A DNA stretch of 5,048 nt from Alphaproteobacteria bacterium (GTDB taxonomy: Bacteria > Pseudomonadota > Alphaproteobacteria > Micropepsales > Micropepsaceae): assembly GCA_015654715.1 (NCBI GenBank), contig JAATGK010000333.1, positions 1 to 5,048 of the forward strand, given 5' to 3'. Made by a program: the position numbers and the translations under genes. The notes below the pieces were generated by a model that saw nothing but the letters and a program-made list of their open reading frames with translations, ran no database searches and was not told where the DNA came from. Below are positions 1-5,048 of the stretch, in pieces (positions within the stretch are counted from its first letter, which is position 1; each line of letters opens with the position of its first letter).

Positions 1-13
1 AAGCAGCGGCCGC

Positions 14-868
14 TCAACCACCTTGCAGCGCCTTCATAAGTTTTCCGCGCAGCGCCGGGGTGACCTCCGGTTTAGGGCCGTAAAAGGCTTCAAAGGACGG
101 CACCGCCTGATGCAGCAACATCCACAATCCATCCACCGTGACGAGGCCTCGTGTGCGCGCCCGGGCGAGAAGCCCGGTTTCGAGCGGATTGTACACCACG
201 TCGAGCACGCACGCCCCGGCCGGCAAATCGTCGAGACTGAGATCGAGCGACGGGATTTGCTTCATCCCCGCGACCGTGGTGTGAACGATGACGGCCACAT
301 CCTTGCCGGACCAAGCGTCGTAGCCGGCGCCGCTGAGCTTGGCAGCAACCAGGCTGGAGAAATTTGATGCCAACGCCTCAGCTTTCGCGGCGGTGCGATT
401 GAAGATGCGAATGTCGCTGACGCCAAGCCCGGCCAGGGCGTAAATCGCCGCCCGCGCCGTACCGCCGGCGCCCCAAATGGCGGCAGTTTTGCCGCGCAAA
501 ACGTCCGGTCCCAGGTGCTGGATCAAACTGGCGGCGAGACCATAGGCATCGGTGTTGCGGCCTTCGAGCCCGTAGGGCGTCGCCACCAGCAAGTTCACCG
601 CGCCGATCAGCCGGGCGGCCTCATCATGGCGGGCGGCGAGCGCGAACGCCGACTCCTTATGCGGCACCGTGACATTGAAGCCGACGAACCCGGCGCGGAT
701 GAGACCATCGACGCTGCGGGCGAAGTCGGACGGCGCGATGGCAAGCGGTACATAAGCACCGTCGATGCCGTATTGCTCCAGCCAATGGCCATGCAGCGCC
801 GGCGACAACGATTGCGCCACCGGCCAGCCGATAACACCTGCCAGACGTGCCGAACCCGAAAGACTCAT
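14..868 (-). CDS. aroE: Shikimate dehydrogenase (NADP+), AroE
   Basis: Reduces 3-dehydroshikimate to shikimate with NADPH, in the cytoplasmic pathway to chorismate and aromatic amino acids. The 284-residue product has the usual AroE length. It shows the N-terminal shikimate-binding SLS (residues 20-22), NVTVPHK with the catalytic-type Lys71, Asn92 in GAVN, and NTD with Asp107. The NADP Rossmann loop GAGGTA is at 133-138, followed by NRT (157-159), which fits binding of the NADP 2'-phosphate. YNPLET (226-231) and DGLWMLLHQA with Gln254 close the protein. The ATG at 868 is chosen because it overlaps the maf stop (ATGA) and family homology begins just after it; the open frame runs 22 codons further upstream but inside maf. 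The segment usually reading I-N-[AT]-T reads VHTT here (about 195-198), a mild oddity. It ends 13 bases from the window edge, so the next operon gene is unseen. Confidence 0.96.
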   Translation of the reverse strand: MSLSGSARLAGVIGWPVAQSLSPALHGHWLEQYGIDGAYVPLAIAPSDFARSVDGLIRAGFVGFNVTVPHKESAFALAARHDEAARLIGAVNLLVATPYGLEGRNTDAYGLAASLIQHLGPDVLRGKTAAIWGAGGTARAAIYALAGLGVSDIRIFNRTAAKAEALASNFSSLVAAKLSGAGYDAWSGKDVAVIVHTTVAGMKQIPSLDLSLDDLPAGACVLDVVYNPLETGLLARARTRGLVTVDGLWMLLHQAVPSFEAFYGPKPEVTPALRGKLMKALQGG

Positions 869-1461
869 GACACCACGAGACCGCGCTGGCGCAGCGCCGC
901 CAGTAGCGGCAACAGCGGCAGACCCAAAACGCAAAAGAAATCGCCCTCGATCTTGTCGAAGAGCTGCGCCCCGCGCCCTTCGAGCTGATAACAGCCGACC
1001 GCGCCCAAGACGAGCTTGCCTTCGTCTTTCAGATAGGCGTCGAGGAATTCATCGGAAAACGCACGCATATGAAGTGTGGCGCGCTCGACATAGCGCCAGA
1101 CCGGCTTGCCGCCTTGAGCGAGAACGCAAGCGCTGATGAGGTGGTGGTCCTTGCCGCGCAGGAAGGCGAGCGTCTCGCGTGCTTCGGCAGTATCGCGCGC
1201 CTTGTCGAACAACCGGTCGCCCGAGACCAGTACTTGGTCGCAGCCAAGCACCAGCGCCTGAGGCGAAGCCTTCGAAACGTCGAGGGCCTTGGCTTCGGCC
1301 AGTGCATCGGCGAAAGCCTCGCTGGCAATCCCGCTGGCGCGCAGACGCTGTTTGATTTCCGCCTCGTCGACGTTGGGTGGACGCACCCCGAAGCGCACCC
1401 CGGCTTCACGCAAAATCCGCGCCCGGATGCAGCTTGCCGAAGCCAGGATCAGCGTCGTCAT
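865..1461 (-). CDS. maf: Maf/YceF-like nucleoside triphosphate pyrophosphatase
   Basis: A Maf-family house-cleaning enzyme that hydrolyses non-canonical or methylated nucleoside triphosphates to monophosphates and pyrophosphate. The 198 residues match the family size. It opens with LILASAS-x-x-R (residues 4-13), followed by VDE (31-33), the catalytic-region GCDQVLV with Asp75 (73-79), FDK (85-87), and the C-terminal EG-x-G and IEGDFFCVLGLPL pattern (161-183). GCDQ resembles the GSDQ of E. coli YceF (7-methyl-GTP pyrophosphatase) more than the GADT of YhdE (dTTP/UTP), so a YceF-like substrate is inferred, not shown. The ATG at 1461 overlaps the ppsR stop as ATGA and has a strong Shine-Dalgarno AAGGAGGAG just upstream; a longer frame reaching 1560 lies inside ppsR and is rejected. 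Its own stop overlaps the aroE start in the same way. Confidence 0.93.
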   Translation of the reverse strand: MTTLILASASCIRARILREAGVRFGVRPPNVDEAEIKQRLRASGIASEAFADALAEAKALDVSKASPQALVLGCDQVLVSGDRLFDKARDTAEARETLAFLRGKDHHLISACVLAQGGKPVWRYVERATLHMRAFSDEFLDAYLKDEGKLVLGAVGCYQLEGRGAQLFDKIEGDFFCVLGLPLLPLLAALRQRGLVVS

Positions 1462-2285
1462 GCCGGCTCCTCCTTCGTCTGTTTGTGTTCCGACAACAGA
1501 TTCATGATCGCGGCCGCAGTTTCTTCGATCGAGCGACGAGTGACGTCGATCGACGGCCAACCGTGATATTCGTAGAGCCGCCGCGTCGTCATCACCTCGC
1601 CGCGAACTTTTTCAATATCGACGTAATCGGTCTCGTTCTGCACCCCCATGGTGATGAGCCGGTTGCGGCGAATCTGTACTAGACGCTCGGGACTGACCCA
1701 CAGCCCGAAGATCAACGGCTTGGTAAAGGTCAGCAATTGTGACGGAGCATCCATACCGAGCACCAGAGGCACATTGGCCGCCCGGATGCCGCGCATGGCC
1801 AAGTAGACACAGGTCGGCGTCTTGGAGGTGCGACTGGCTCCCAATAAGATTACTTCGGCGTTGCCGAGGTCGAGGTTGGAGCCGTCGTCGTGCTCAACCA
1901 TATAGTTGAGGGACTCCATCCGGTGCAGGTATTCCTGGTCGACCGCATGCTGGCCGCCGGTACGGGCTGTGGATTGGGTGTTGAAAACCCGCGCCATCAA
2001 ACCGACGGGACCTTCCATGACGTCAAAGTTCGGCAAGCCCATCAGGCTGAGTTGCGCCACCAGTTCGGTGCGAAGCTTGGTGTTGACGATCGTGAACAGC
2101 ACCAAGCCGGGGTTTTCCCGAATCCGGTCACAGGCCCGCTGCAGCTGGCGTTCGCTGCGCACCAGCGAATAGGCATGCTGCTGGATGGTGAGACCTTGAA
2201 ACTGCGCCATAGCGGCCTTAGCCACCGAATGCAGGGTCTCACCCGTGGCATCGGAAATGAGATGGACATGGAATGGTCCACTCAC
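1458..2285 (-). CDS. ppsR: Bifunctional kinase/pyrophosphorylase, regulator of PPDK or PEP synthase (PPSR, DUF299)
   Basis: Family members inactivate pyruvate phosphate dikinase or PEP synthetase by ADP-dependent phosphorylation of a Thr next to the catalytic His, and reactivate it by phosphorolysis. They thereby switch the pyruvate/PEP interconversion in the cytoplasm. The 275-residue product has family length. It shows the N-terminal HLISDATGETL (residues 8-18), HDDG (132-135), the P-loop-like GASRTSKTPT (149-158) and the C-terminal WPSIDVTRRSIEETAAAI block (243-260). Start is GTG at 2285: a TAG lies in frame six codons upstream, and GGGGAG sits 7 bases before the start. The target (PPDK or PEP synthase) cannot be told from this window; PPDK is more usual in Alphaproteobacteria. 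It is the first gene of the minus-strand cluster, divergent from hemE, and orthologous to RP001 beside the Caulobacter and Rickettsia origin. Confidence 0.95.
   Translation of the reverse strand: MSGPFHVHLISDATGETLHSVAKAAMAQFQGLTIQQHAYSLVRSERQLQRACDRIRENPGLVLFTIVNTKLRTELVAQLSLMGLPNFDVMEGPVGLMARVFNTQSTARTGGQHAVDQEYLHRMESLNYMVEHDDGSNLDLGNAEVILLGASRTSKTPTCVYLAMRGIRAANVPLVLGMDAPSQLLTFTKPLIFGLWVSPERLVQIRRNRLITMGVQNETDYVDIEKVRGEVMTTRRLYEYHGWPSIDVTRRSIEETAAAIMNLLSEHKQTKEEPA
1467..1475 (-). promoter_or_regulatory. Strong ribosome binding site of maf
   Basis: The minus strand reads AAGGAGGAG, five bases before the maf ATG at 1461 and inside the 3' end of ppsR. It decides the maf start over the longer in-frame extension. 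It also suggests Maf can initiate on its own as well as by coupling through the ATGA overlap. aroE, by contrast, has no clear Shine-Dalgarno and probably depends on coupling. Confidence 0.8.
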
Positions 2286-2292
2286 AATTTCA

Positions 2293-2298
2293 CTCCCC
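2293..2298 (-). promoter_or_regulatory. Ribosome binding site fixing the ppsR GTG start
   Basis: The minus strand reads GGGGAG with a 7-base gap to the GTG at 2285. With the in-frame TAG six codons upstream, it leaves this GTG as the natural start. Confidence 0.7.
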
Positions 2299-2320
2299 GG
2301 CTATCCACTGTTTCGGCCCG

Positions 2321-2349
2321 ACTATGCGCATAACTGCCGCCCTGTTCAA
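2321..2349 (-). promoter_or_regulatory. Candidate promoter of the ppsR-maf-aroE operon
   Basis: On the minus strand, TTGAAC (2349-2344) and CATAGT (2326-2321) are separated by 17 bases. They match the sigma-70 consensus 4/6 at each box with ideal spacing. Transcription would start near 2314, giving a leader of roughly 28 bases before the GTG that contains the GGGGAG ribosome site. A perfect palindrome TATGCGCATA (2323-2332) overlaps the -10 box. The promoter is inferred from consensus only. Confidence 0.5.
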
Positions 2350-2410
2350 ACTGTGTACCTTTAGCCCCTTGGAGTCACCGCCCCGTGCACCGACCGGATG
2401 CCCGAGGGTT

Positions 2411-2465
2411 GCAAATCGTGAGGCGCAAGTCCTTGAACTCGCCTATACTCTGCTTCGCGATTTGC
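2411..2465 (+). repeat. Imperfect inverted repeat (15-bp stem, 25-base loop)
   Basis: GCAAATCG at 2411-2418 is the exact reverse complement of CGATTTGC at 2458-2465. Pairing continues inward (2419-2425 with 2451-2457) to 15 pairs if G-U is allowed: 12 Watson-Crick and 3 G-U in plus-strand RNA. The loop is 2426-2450. An alternative hairpin pairs AGGCG (2421-2425) with CGCCT (2440-2444), and GGCGCAA (2422-2428) can also pair with TTGCGCC (2462-2468). The structure could be a hemE leader element, an operator or DNA cruciform, or chance; no T-run follows, so it is not an intrinsic terminator. Confidence 0.5.
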
Positions 2466-2488
2466 GCCATCCCCCGAGCGTTCCACAA

Positions 2489-2516
2489 TTCACAGCCCAA
2501 ACAACATCTTCATAAT
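2489..2516 (+). promoter_or_regulatory. Candidate promoter of the hemE-hemH-hemJ operon
   Basis: TTCACA (2489-2494) and CATAAT (2511-2516) lie 16 bases apart and each matches the sigma-70 consensus in 5 of 6 positions. Transcription would begin near 2523, giving a short leader of about 16 bases carrying the AGGAG ribosome site. A second, weaker possibility is the -10-like TATACT at 2444-2449, which lacks a recognisable -35 at proper spacing but would place more leader before hemE. Neither shows an evident Irr or Fur box. Confidence 0.5.
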
Positions 2517-2526
2517 CCTTTAACTT

Positions 2527-2531
2527 AGGAG
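2527..2531 (+). promoter_or_regulatory. Ribosome binding site fixing the hemE TTG start
   Basis: AGGAG sits 7 bases upstream of TTG at 2539. A TAA in the same frame at 2521-2523 closes off any longer start. The next in-frame TTG at 2548 would be 16 bases away, too far, and no in-frame ATG lies before the conserved WMMRQAGRYLPEY block. Confidence 0.7.
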
Positions 2532-2538
2532 TCTTGTT

Positions 2539-3552
2539 TTGTTTGGTTTGTTACTGAGTGTGCTCGCTGGAAAAAACCCGGAGGGACCGCCACCGCTCTG
2601 GATGATGCGTCAAGCCGGACGCTATCTGCCGGAGTATCGCAAGACGCGTGAACAGGCTGGTTCTTTCCTGGGGTTGTGCGCCAACCCAGAACTGGCTTCG
2701 GAGGTGACGCTGCAACCGATCCGGCGGTTTGATTTCGACGCGGCAATTGTTTTTTCCGATATTCTCACCGTCGTGATGGCCTTGGGTCACCCGGTGAGCT
2801 TCGACGAAGGCCCAAAACTTTCCGCACTGACCTCTGCGGCGGGTCTGGAGCGCGATAGAGGGTGCTGGCGGCAGGTGCTGGAGCCGGTCTATCAGGCGCT
2901 CGCCCTGACGCGCCCTAGGCTCGCTCCTGAGAAAGCGCTGATCGGCTTTGCGGGCGCACCGTGGACCCTTGCGGTCTACATGGCGGGCGGTGGCAATGAT
3001 GAGCAGAAAGCAGCGCGCCTGTGGGCCTATCGCGATCGGGATGGGTTTCAGCTCTTGATCGACCGGTTGGTGGATTGTGTATCGCAGCATTTGATCTGGC
3101 AGTTTGAAGCGGGCGCTGATGCGGTGCAGATCTTCGATAGCTGGGCCGGTGGATTGCCGCCCGAATTGTTCGAACGTTTTGTCGTGCAGCCGACGGCTGC
3201 GATTGTGCACAATATACGCACCGTCCTTCCTGGCGCCGCGATCATCGGCTTTCCGCGCGGTGCGGGATTAGTGCAGCTTGAGCGCTACGCCAGCGCAACC
3301 GGCGTGGATGGAATTTCGATCGATCCGTCGGTTGCGATGGCCTGGGCGGTGGAACGATTGGGGACGGTGGTGCAAGGCAATCTCGATCCGCTTGCTTTGG
3401 TCGCAGGTGGGGCGGCGCTGCAAGACGCGGTGAACGACATCTTGACGGCAACCCGGAGCAAACCTTTCATCTTCAATCTTGGTCACGGGATTCTACCCAC
3501 AACGCCGATCGAGCATGTTCGTGAATTGGTGAGATTGGTGCGAGGCGCCTGA
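2539..3552 (+). CDS. hemE: Uroporphyrinogen decarboxylase, HemE
   Basis: Decarboxylates the four acetate side chains of uroporphyrinogen III to give coproporphyrinogen III, a cytoplasmic step of heme synthesis. The 337-residue product has family length and folds as a single TIM-barrel domain in known members. Signature one, WMMRQAGRYLPEY (residues 21-33), carries the substrate-carboxylate Arg24. FSD gives Asp74, equivalent to the essential Asp of the family. Signature two, GFAGAPWTLAVYM (136-148), contains Tyr147; DSWAG gives Ser201 and NLGHGI gives His316. All expected active-site residues are present. Translation starts at an uncommon TTG, set by AGGAG 7 bases upstream and an in-frame TAA at 2521. 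Its TGA shares one base with the hemH ATG (TGATG), so the two are probably coupled. First gene of the heme operon, divergent from ppsR. Confidence 0.97.
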   Translation: MFGLLLSVLAGKNPEGPPPLWMMRQAGRYLPEYRKTREQAGSFLGLCANPELASEVTLQPIRRFDFDAAIVFSDILTVVMALGHPVSFDEGPKLSALTSAAGLERDRGCWRQVLEPVYQALALTRPRLAPEKALIGFAGAPWTLAVYMAGGGNDEQKAARLWAYRDRDGFQLLIDRLVDCVSQHLIWQFEAGADAVQIFDSWAGGLPPELFERFVVQPTAAIVHNIRTVLPGAAIIGFPRGAGLVQLERYASATGVDGISIDPSVAMAWAVERLGTVVQGNLDPLALVAGGAALQDAVNDILTATRSKPFIFNLGHGILPTTPIEHVRELVRLVRGA

Positions 3553-4556
3553 TGAAACTCGCGGTGGTCCTGTTCAATCTTGGTGGACCGGACTCGCCGG
3601 AAGCGGTCGAGCCGTTTCTCACCAATTTGTTCAGCGATCCCGCCGTTCTGTCGCTGCCAAGCTTGATCCGTAAGCCCTTGGCAAGGTTCATTGCCCACAA
3701 ACGCGCGCCGATCGCCGCAAAAATCTACGCCAAAATTGGTGGACGTTCGCCGATTTTGCCCGAAACCATGGCGCAGGCCGCGGCGCTGGAACATGCCATC
3801 CCTGAGCATGAGACCCGCGCCTTCATCGCGATGCGCTGCTGGAAGCCGTTCATACAGGAAGCGGCGGTGGCGGTGGCGGCCTTCAAGCCCGATCATGTCG
3901 TGCTATTGCCGCTCTATCCGCAATTTTCGACGACCACCACGGGTTCGTCGCTCACCGAATGGCAACGCGCCGCGAGGGTCGCCGGGATCAAAGCACCGAC
4001 CACAACCGTTTGCTGTTATCCGACGTTGCCTGGATTTATCGCGGCATTGGCGGCAGCAACCCGAGAACGCCTTCAGAAAGCGAAGCCGGGCGTTTCTTAT
4101 CGGCTGCTGGTGTCGGCGCATGGCTTGCCTAAGCGGGTAATTGCCAAGGGTGACCCTTATCAAAGCCAGGTGGAACAAACCGCCGCGGCGCTGCTGCAGC
4201 GTCTCGGCTGGGAGGATTTCACAATCTGCTACCAGAGCCGGGTCGGGCCGCTGGAGTGGATTGGTCCGGCGACTGATGCCGAAATCCGCCGGGCCGGGGC
4301 CGACGGCAAAGGTGTGGTCATCGTTCCGGTGGCGTTCGTTTCGGAACATTCTGAAACTCTGGTCGAACTCGACATCGACTACGCCGATCTGGCGCATGAG
4401 GCTGGGGTCCCCGACTATCTGCGGGTCCCGACGGTGAGCGTACGGCCGGAATTCATTGCCGGTTTGAAGAACCTTGTGCTGGAATCCATCGCGGCGGAAG
4501 GGGAGCGAATATGTCCGCAATCCTGCCGCTCGTGCCCGCGGGTTGAAAAGCAATGA
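3552..4556 (+). CDS. hemH: Ferrochelatase, HemH
   Basis: Inserts Fe2+ into protoporphyrin IX to make protoheme, the last heme step in this type of pathway. The 334-residue protein starts with LFNLGGPDSPEAVEPFL (residues 7-23). It carries LYPQFSTTTTGSSL (121-134), the catalytic SAHGLP with His190, YQSRVGPLEW (227-236), and FVSEHSETLVELDIDY (262-277), whose Glu268 corresponds to the catalytic Glu of the family. It lacks any membrane-spanning segment and is probably soluble or membrane-associated beside HemJ. The C-terminus carries Cys321, Cys325 and Cys328 (CPQSCRSC), with further cysteines at 154-155. Some ferrochelatases, including animal, mycobacterial and Caulobacter enzymes, hold a [2Fe-2S] cluster using C-terminal cysteines, so a cluster is plausible but not shown. 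The ATG overlaps the hemE stop by one base; its stop overlaps the hemJ start as ATGA. Confidence 0.97.
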   Translation: MKLAVVLFNLGGPDSPEAVEPFLTNLFSDPAVLSLPSLIRKPLARFIAHKRAPIAAKIYAKIGGRSPILPETMAQAAALEHAIPEHETRAFIAMRCWKPFIQEAAVAVAAFKPDHVVLLPLYPQFSTTTTGSSLTEWQRAARVAGIKAPTTTVCCYPTLPGFIAALAAATRERLQKAKPGVSYRLLVSAHGLPKRVIAKGDPYQSQVEQTAAALLQRLGWEDFTICYQSRVGPLEWIGPATDAEIRRAGADGKGVVIVPVAFVSEHSETLVELDIDYADLAHEAGVPDYLRVPTVSVRPEFIAGLKNLVLESIAAEGERICPQSCRSCPRVEKQ

Positions 4557-4996
4557 AACAGTGGCTGCTCGAATATTATTTATTGATCAAGGCACTGCAT
4601 ATCATTGCGGTGATCGCCTGGATGAGCGGCATGTTCTATCTGCCGCGGCTGTTTGTTTATCACACCGAAACGGCGGTGGGTGCGGCGGATTATGAGCGCT
4701 TCTGCACCATGGAGCGGCGCCTGCTCAAAGGGATCATGCTGCCCGCGGTGGTCATGGTATGGACCTTTGGTCTCACCCTGGCGTGGCTCAGCGACTGGTG
4801 GCAGGCGGGTTGGTTTCAGATGAAACTCGGCCTAGTGGCGGGGCTGACTTGGGTACATGTCACCAATATTCTCTTCGCCCGCGACTTTGCGCGTGGGAAA
4901 AACACCCGAACCGGGCGGTTTTTTCGCTTTTGGAACGAACTACCGACCCTGTTCATGATTGCAATCGTCATTTTGGTGGTGACGAAAGCTTTTTGA
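4553..4996 (+). CDS. hemJ: Protoporphyrinogen IX oxidase, HemJ type (membrane protein)
   Basis: Oxidises protoporphyrinogen IX to protoporphyrin IX, feeding HemH; HemJ replaces HemG or HemY in many Alphaproteobacteria and cyanobacteria. The 147-residue product has HemJ length and four hydrophobic membrane segments, at roughly residues 8-29, 58-80, 86-109 and 130-146. Family-type residues are visible: His16 and Trp23 in the first segment, then YLPRLFVYH (29-37), MERRLLKGIMLP (53-64), Lys91, and RFWNELPT (125-132). It has no cleavable signal peptide; the first segment is a retained helix. The ATG overlaps the hemH stop (ATGA) and has no strong ribosome site, so coupling to hemH is likely. Its place directly after hemE and hemH supports the assignment. 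It is the last gene in the window; no terminator is seen after it. Confidence 0.94.
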   Translation: MKQWLLEYYLLIKALHIIAVIAWMSGMFYLPRLFVYHTETAVGAADYERFCTMERRLLKGIMLPAVVMVWTFGLTLAWLSDWWQAGWFQMKLGLVAGLTWVHVTNILFARDFARGKNTRTGRFFRFWNELPTLFMIAIVILVVTKAF

Positions 4997-5007
4997 ACGC
5001 ACCCCGT

Positions 5008-5035
5008 TTGCATTGGCGCCAAAGCGCGGTATAAA
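5008..5035 (+). promoter_or_regulatory. Candidate promoter downstream of hemJ, for an unseen gene
   Basis: TTGCAT (5008-5013) and TATAAA (5030-5035) lie 16 bases apart in the AT-richer gap after hemJ. The -10 is good (5/6) and the -35 weak (3/6). It would serve the gene beyond the right edge; rho commonly follows the hem genes in related Alphaproteobacteria, but none of its coding sequence is in view. Confidence 0.35.
5010..5025. repeat. 16-base near-perfect palindrome after hemJ
   Basis: GCATTGGCGCCAAAGC is symmetric about 5017/5018 except for one mismatched pair (5012/5023). The central ten bases, TTGGCGCCAA, are a perfect palindrome. It lies almost wholly between the -35 and -10 of the candidate promoter, the usual place for a repressor operator. 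It has no loop and no following T-run, so it is not a terminator. No known operator consensus is matched with confidence. Confidence 0.45.
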
Positions 5036-5048
5036 TAATCAGTTCCCC

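Larger units (their letters stand above)
2286..2538. other. Divergent ppsR/hemE intergenic region
   Basis: This 253-base non-coding gap separates two divergent operons. It contains the candidate ppsR promoter at its left side, an imperfect inverted repeat in the middle (2411-2465), the candidate hemE promoter at its right side, and an AT-rich stretch running into hemE. A seven-base core TATCCAC at 2302-2308 matches the centre of the DnaA box TTATCCACA, but the outer bases differ (CTATCCACT). No TTAA-N7-TTAA CtrA site and no cluster of DnaA boxes are visible. I see no convincing small ORF and no tRNA. Position is orthologous to the Caulobacter/Rickettsia origin interval, but origin function is unproven here. 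Confidence 0.7.

Noticed and set aside
6..13. NotI-type site GCGGCCGC near the left edge as a sign of cloning junction
   Set aside because: A second copy occurs at 1510-1517 inside ppsR; such octamers are expected in GC-rich DNA and aroE runs normally to its stop next to it.
118..126. DnaA-box-like ACATCCACA (7 of 9)
   Set aside because: It lies within aroE coding sequence and shows that 7-of-9 matches arise by chance; it also lowers the weight of the similar match at 2301-2309.
869..934. Longer aroE start at 934 (22 extra N-terminal residues)
   Set aside because: The extension lies inside maf, has no AroE homology and no better ribosome site; the ATG at 868 overlaps the maf stop and sits right before the conserved domain.
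1462..1560. Longer maf start at 1560
   Set aside because: The extra 33 residues overlap ppsR in another frame, and the strong AAGGAGGAG site points to the ATG at 1461.
2520..2534. CtrA-type TTAA-N7-TTAA site
   Set aside because: Only one half-site TTAA (2520-2523) is present; the second half reads GTCT.
3903..4553. 216-codon open frame on the minus strand opposite hemH (and a similar 219-codon one opposite hemE at 2551-3210)
   Set aside because: GC-rich shadow frames of strongly conserved genes; the products are Arg-rich with no recognisable domain.
4905..4924. Hairpin plus T6 run resembling an intrinsic terminator
   Set aside because: It lies inside hemJ, where it encodes part of the conserved RFWNE approach; the stem is only 4-5 pairs with a tiny loop, and the gene continues intact.

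Overview
The window is a compact, GC-rich chromosomal segment that is almost entirely coding. It holds six housekeeping genes in two divergent, tightly overlapping clusters. The gene content and order (ppsR-maf-aroE facing away from hemE-hemH-hemJ) point to an alphaproteobacterium. I cannot place it more precisely from sequence alone, although hemE-hemH-hemJ in a row is reminiscent of Rhodospirillales-like lineages.

The left cluster is on the minus strand, read right to left. It encodes PPSR, the bifunctional kinase/pyrophosphorylase that controls PPDK or PEP synthase (1458-2285), a Maf/YceF-type nucleotide pyrophosphatase (865-1461), and shikimate dehydrogenase AroE (14-868). Each pair overlaps by an ATGA stop/start, which suggests one translationally coupled operon. 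It probably continues beyond base 1, where coaE and dnaQ often follow in related genomes.

The 253-base gap (2286-2538) holds back-to-back candidate promoters, a long imperfect inverted repeat, and an AT-rich block against hemE. Both flanking genes have non-ATG starts: GTG for ppsR and TTG for hemE. In Caulobacter and Rickettsia the chromosomal origin lies between hemE and the ppsR orthologue (RP001), so the position is notable. Only one poor DnaA-box-like site and no full CtrA site can be seen, so origin function is not supported by sequence.

The right cluster is on the plus strand. It encodes uroporphyrinogen decarboxylase HemE (2539-3552), ferrochelatase HemH (3552-4556) and the membrane protoporphyrinogen oxidase HemJ (4553-4996), overlapping by 1 and 4 bases. 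Together they cover the late heme steps except coproporphyrinogen oxidase, which must be encoded elsewhere. HemH has a C-terminal cysteine cluster that could ligate a [2Fe-2S] cluster. The final 52 bases hold a candidate promoter with a 16-base palindrome in its spacer, plausibly driving the next gene (often rho in related genomes).

No mobile element, CRISPR array, RNA gene or novel multi-gene system is visible. This is an ordinary core region, and the second looks are at the intergenic region, the HemH C-terminus and the palindrome at the right edge.
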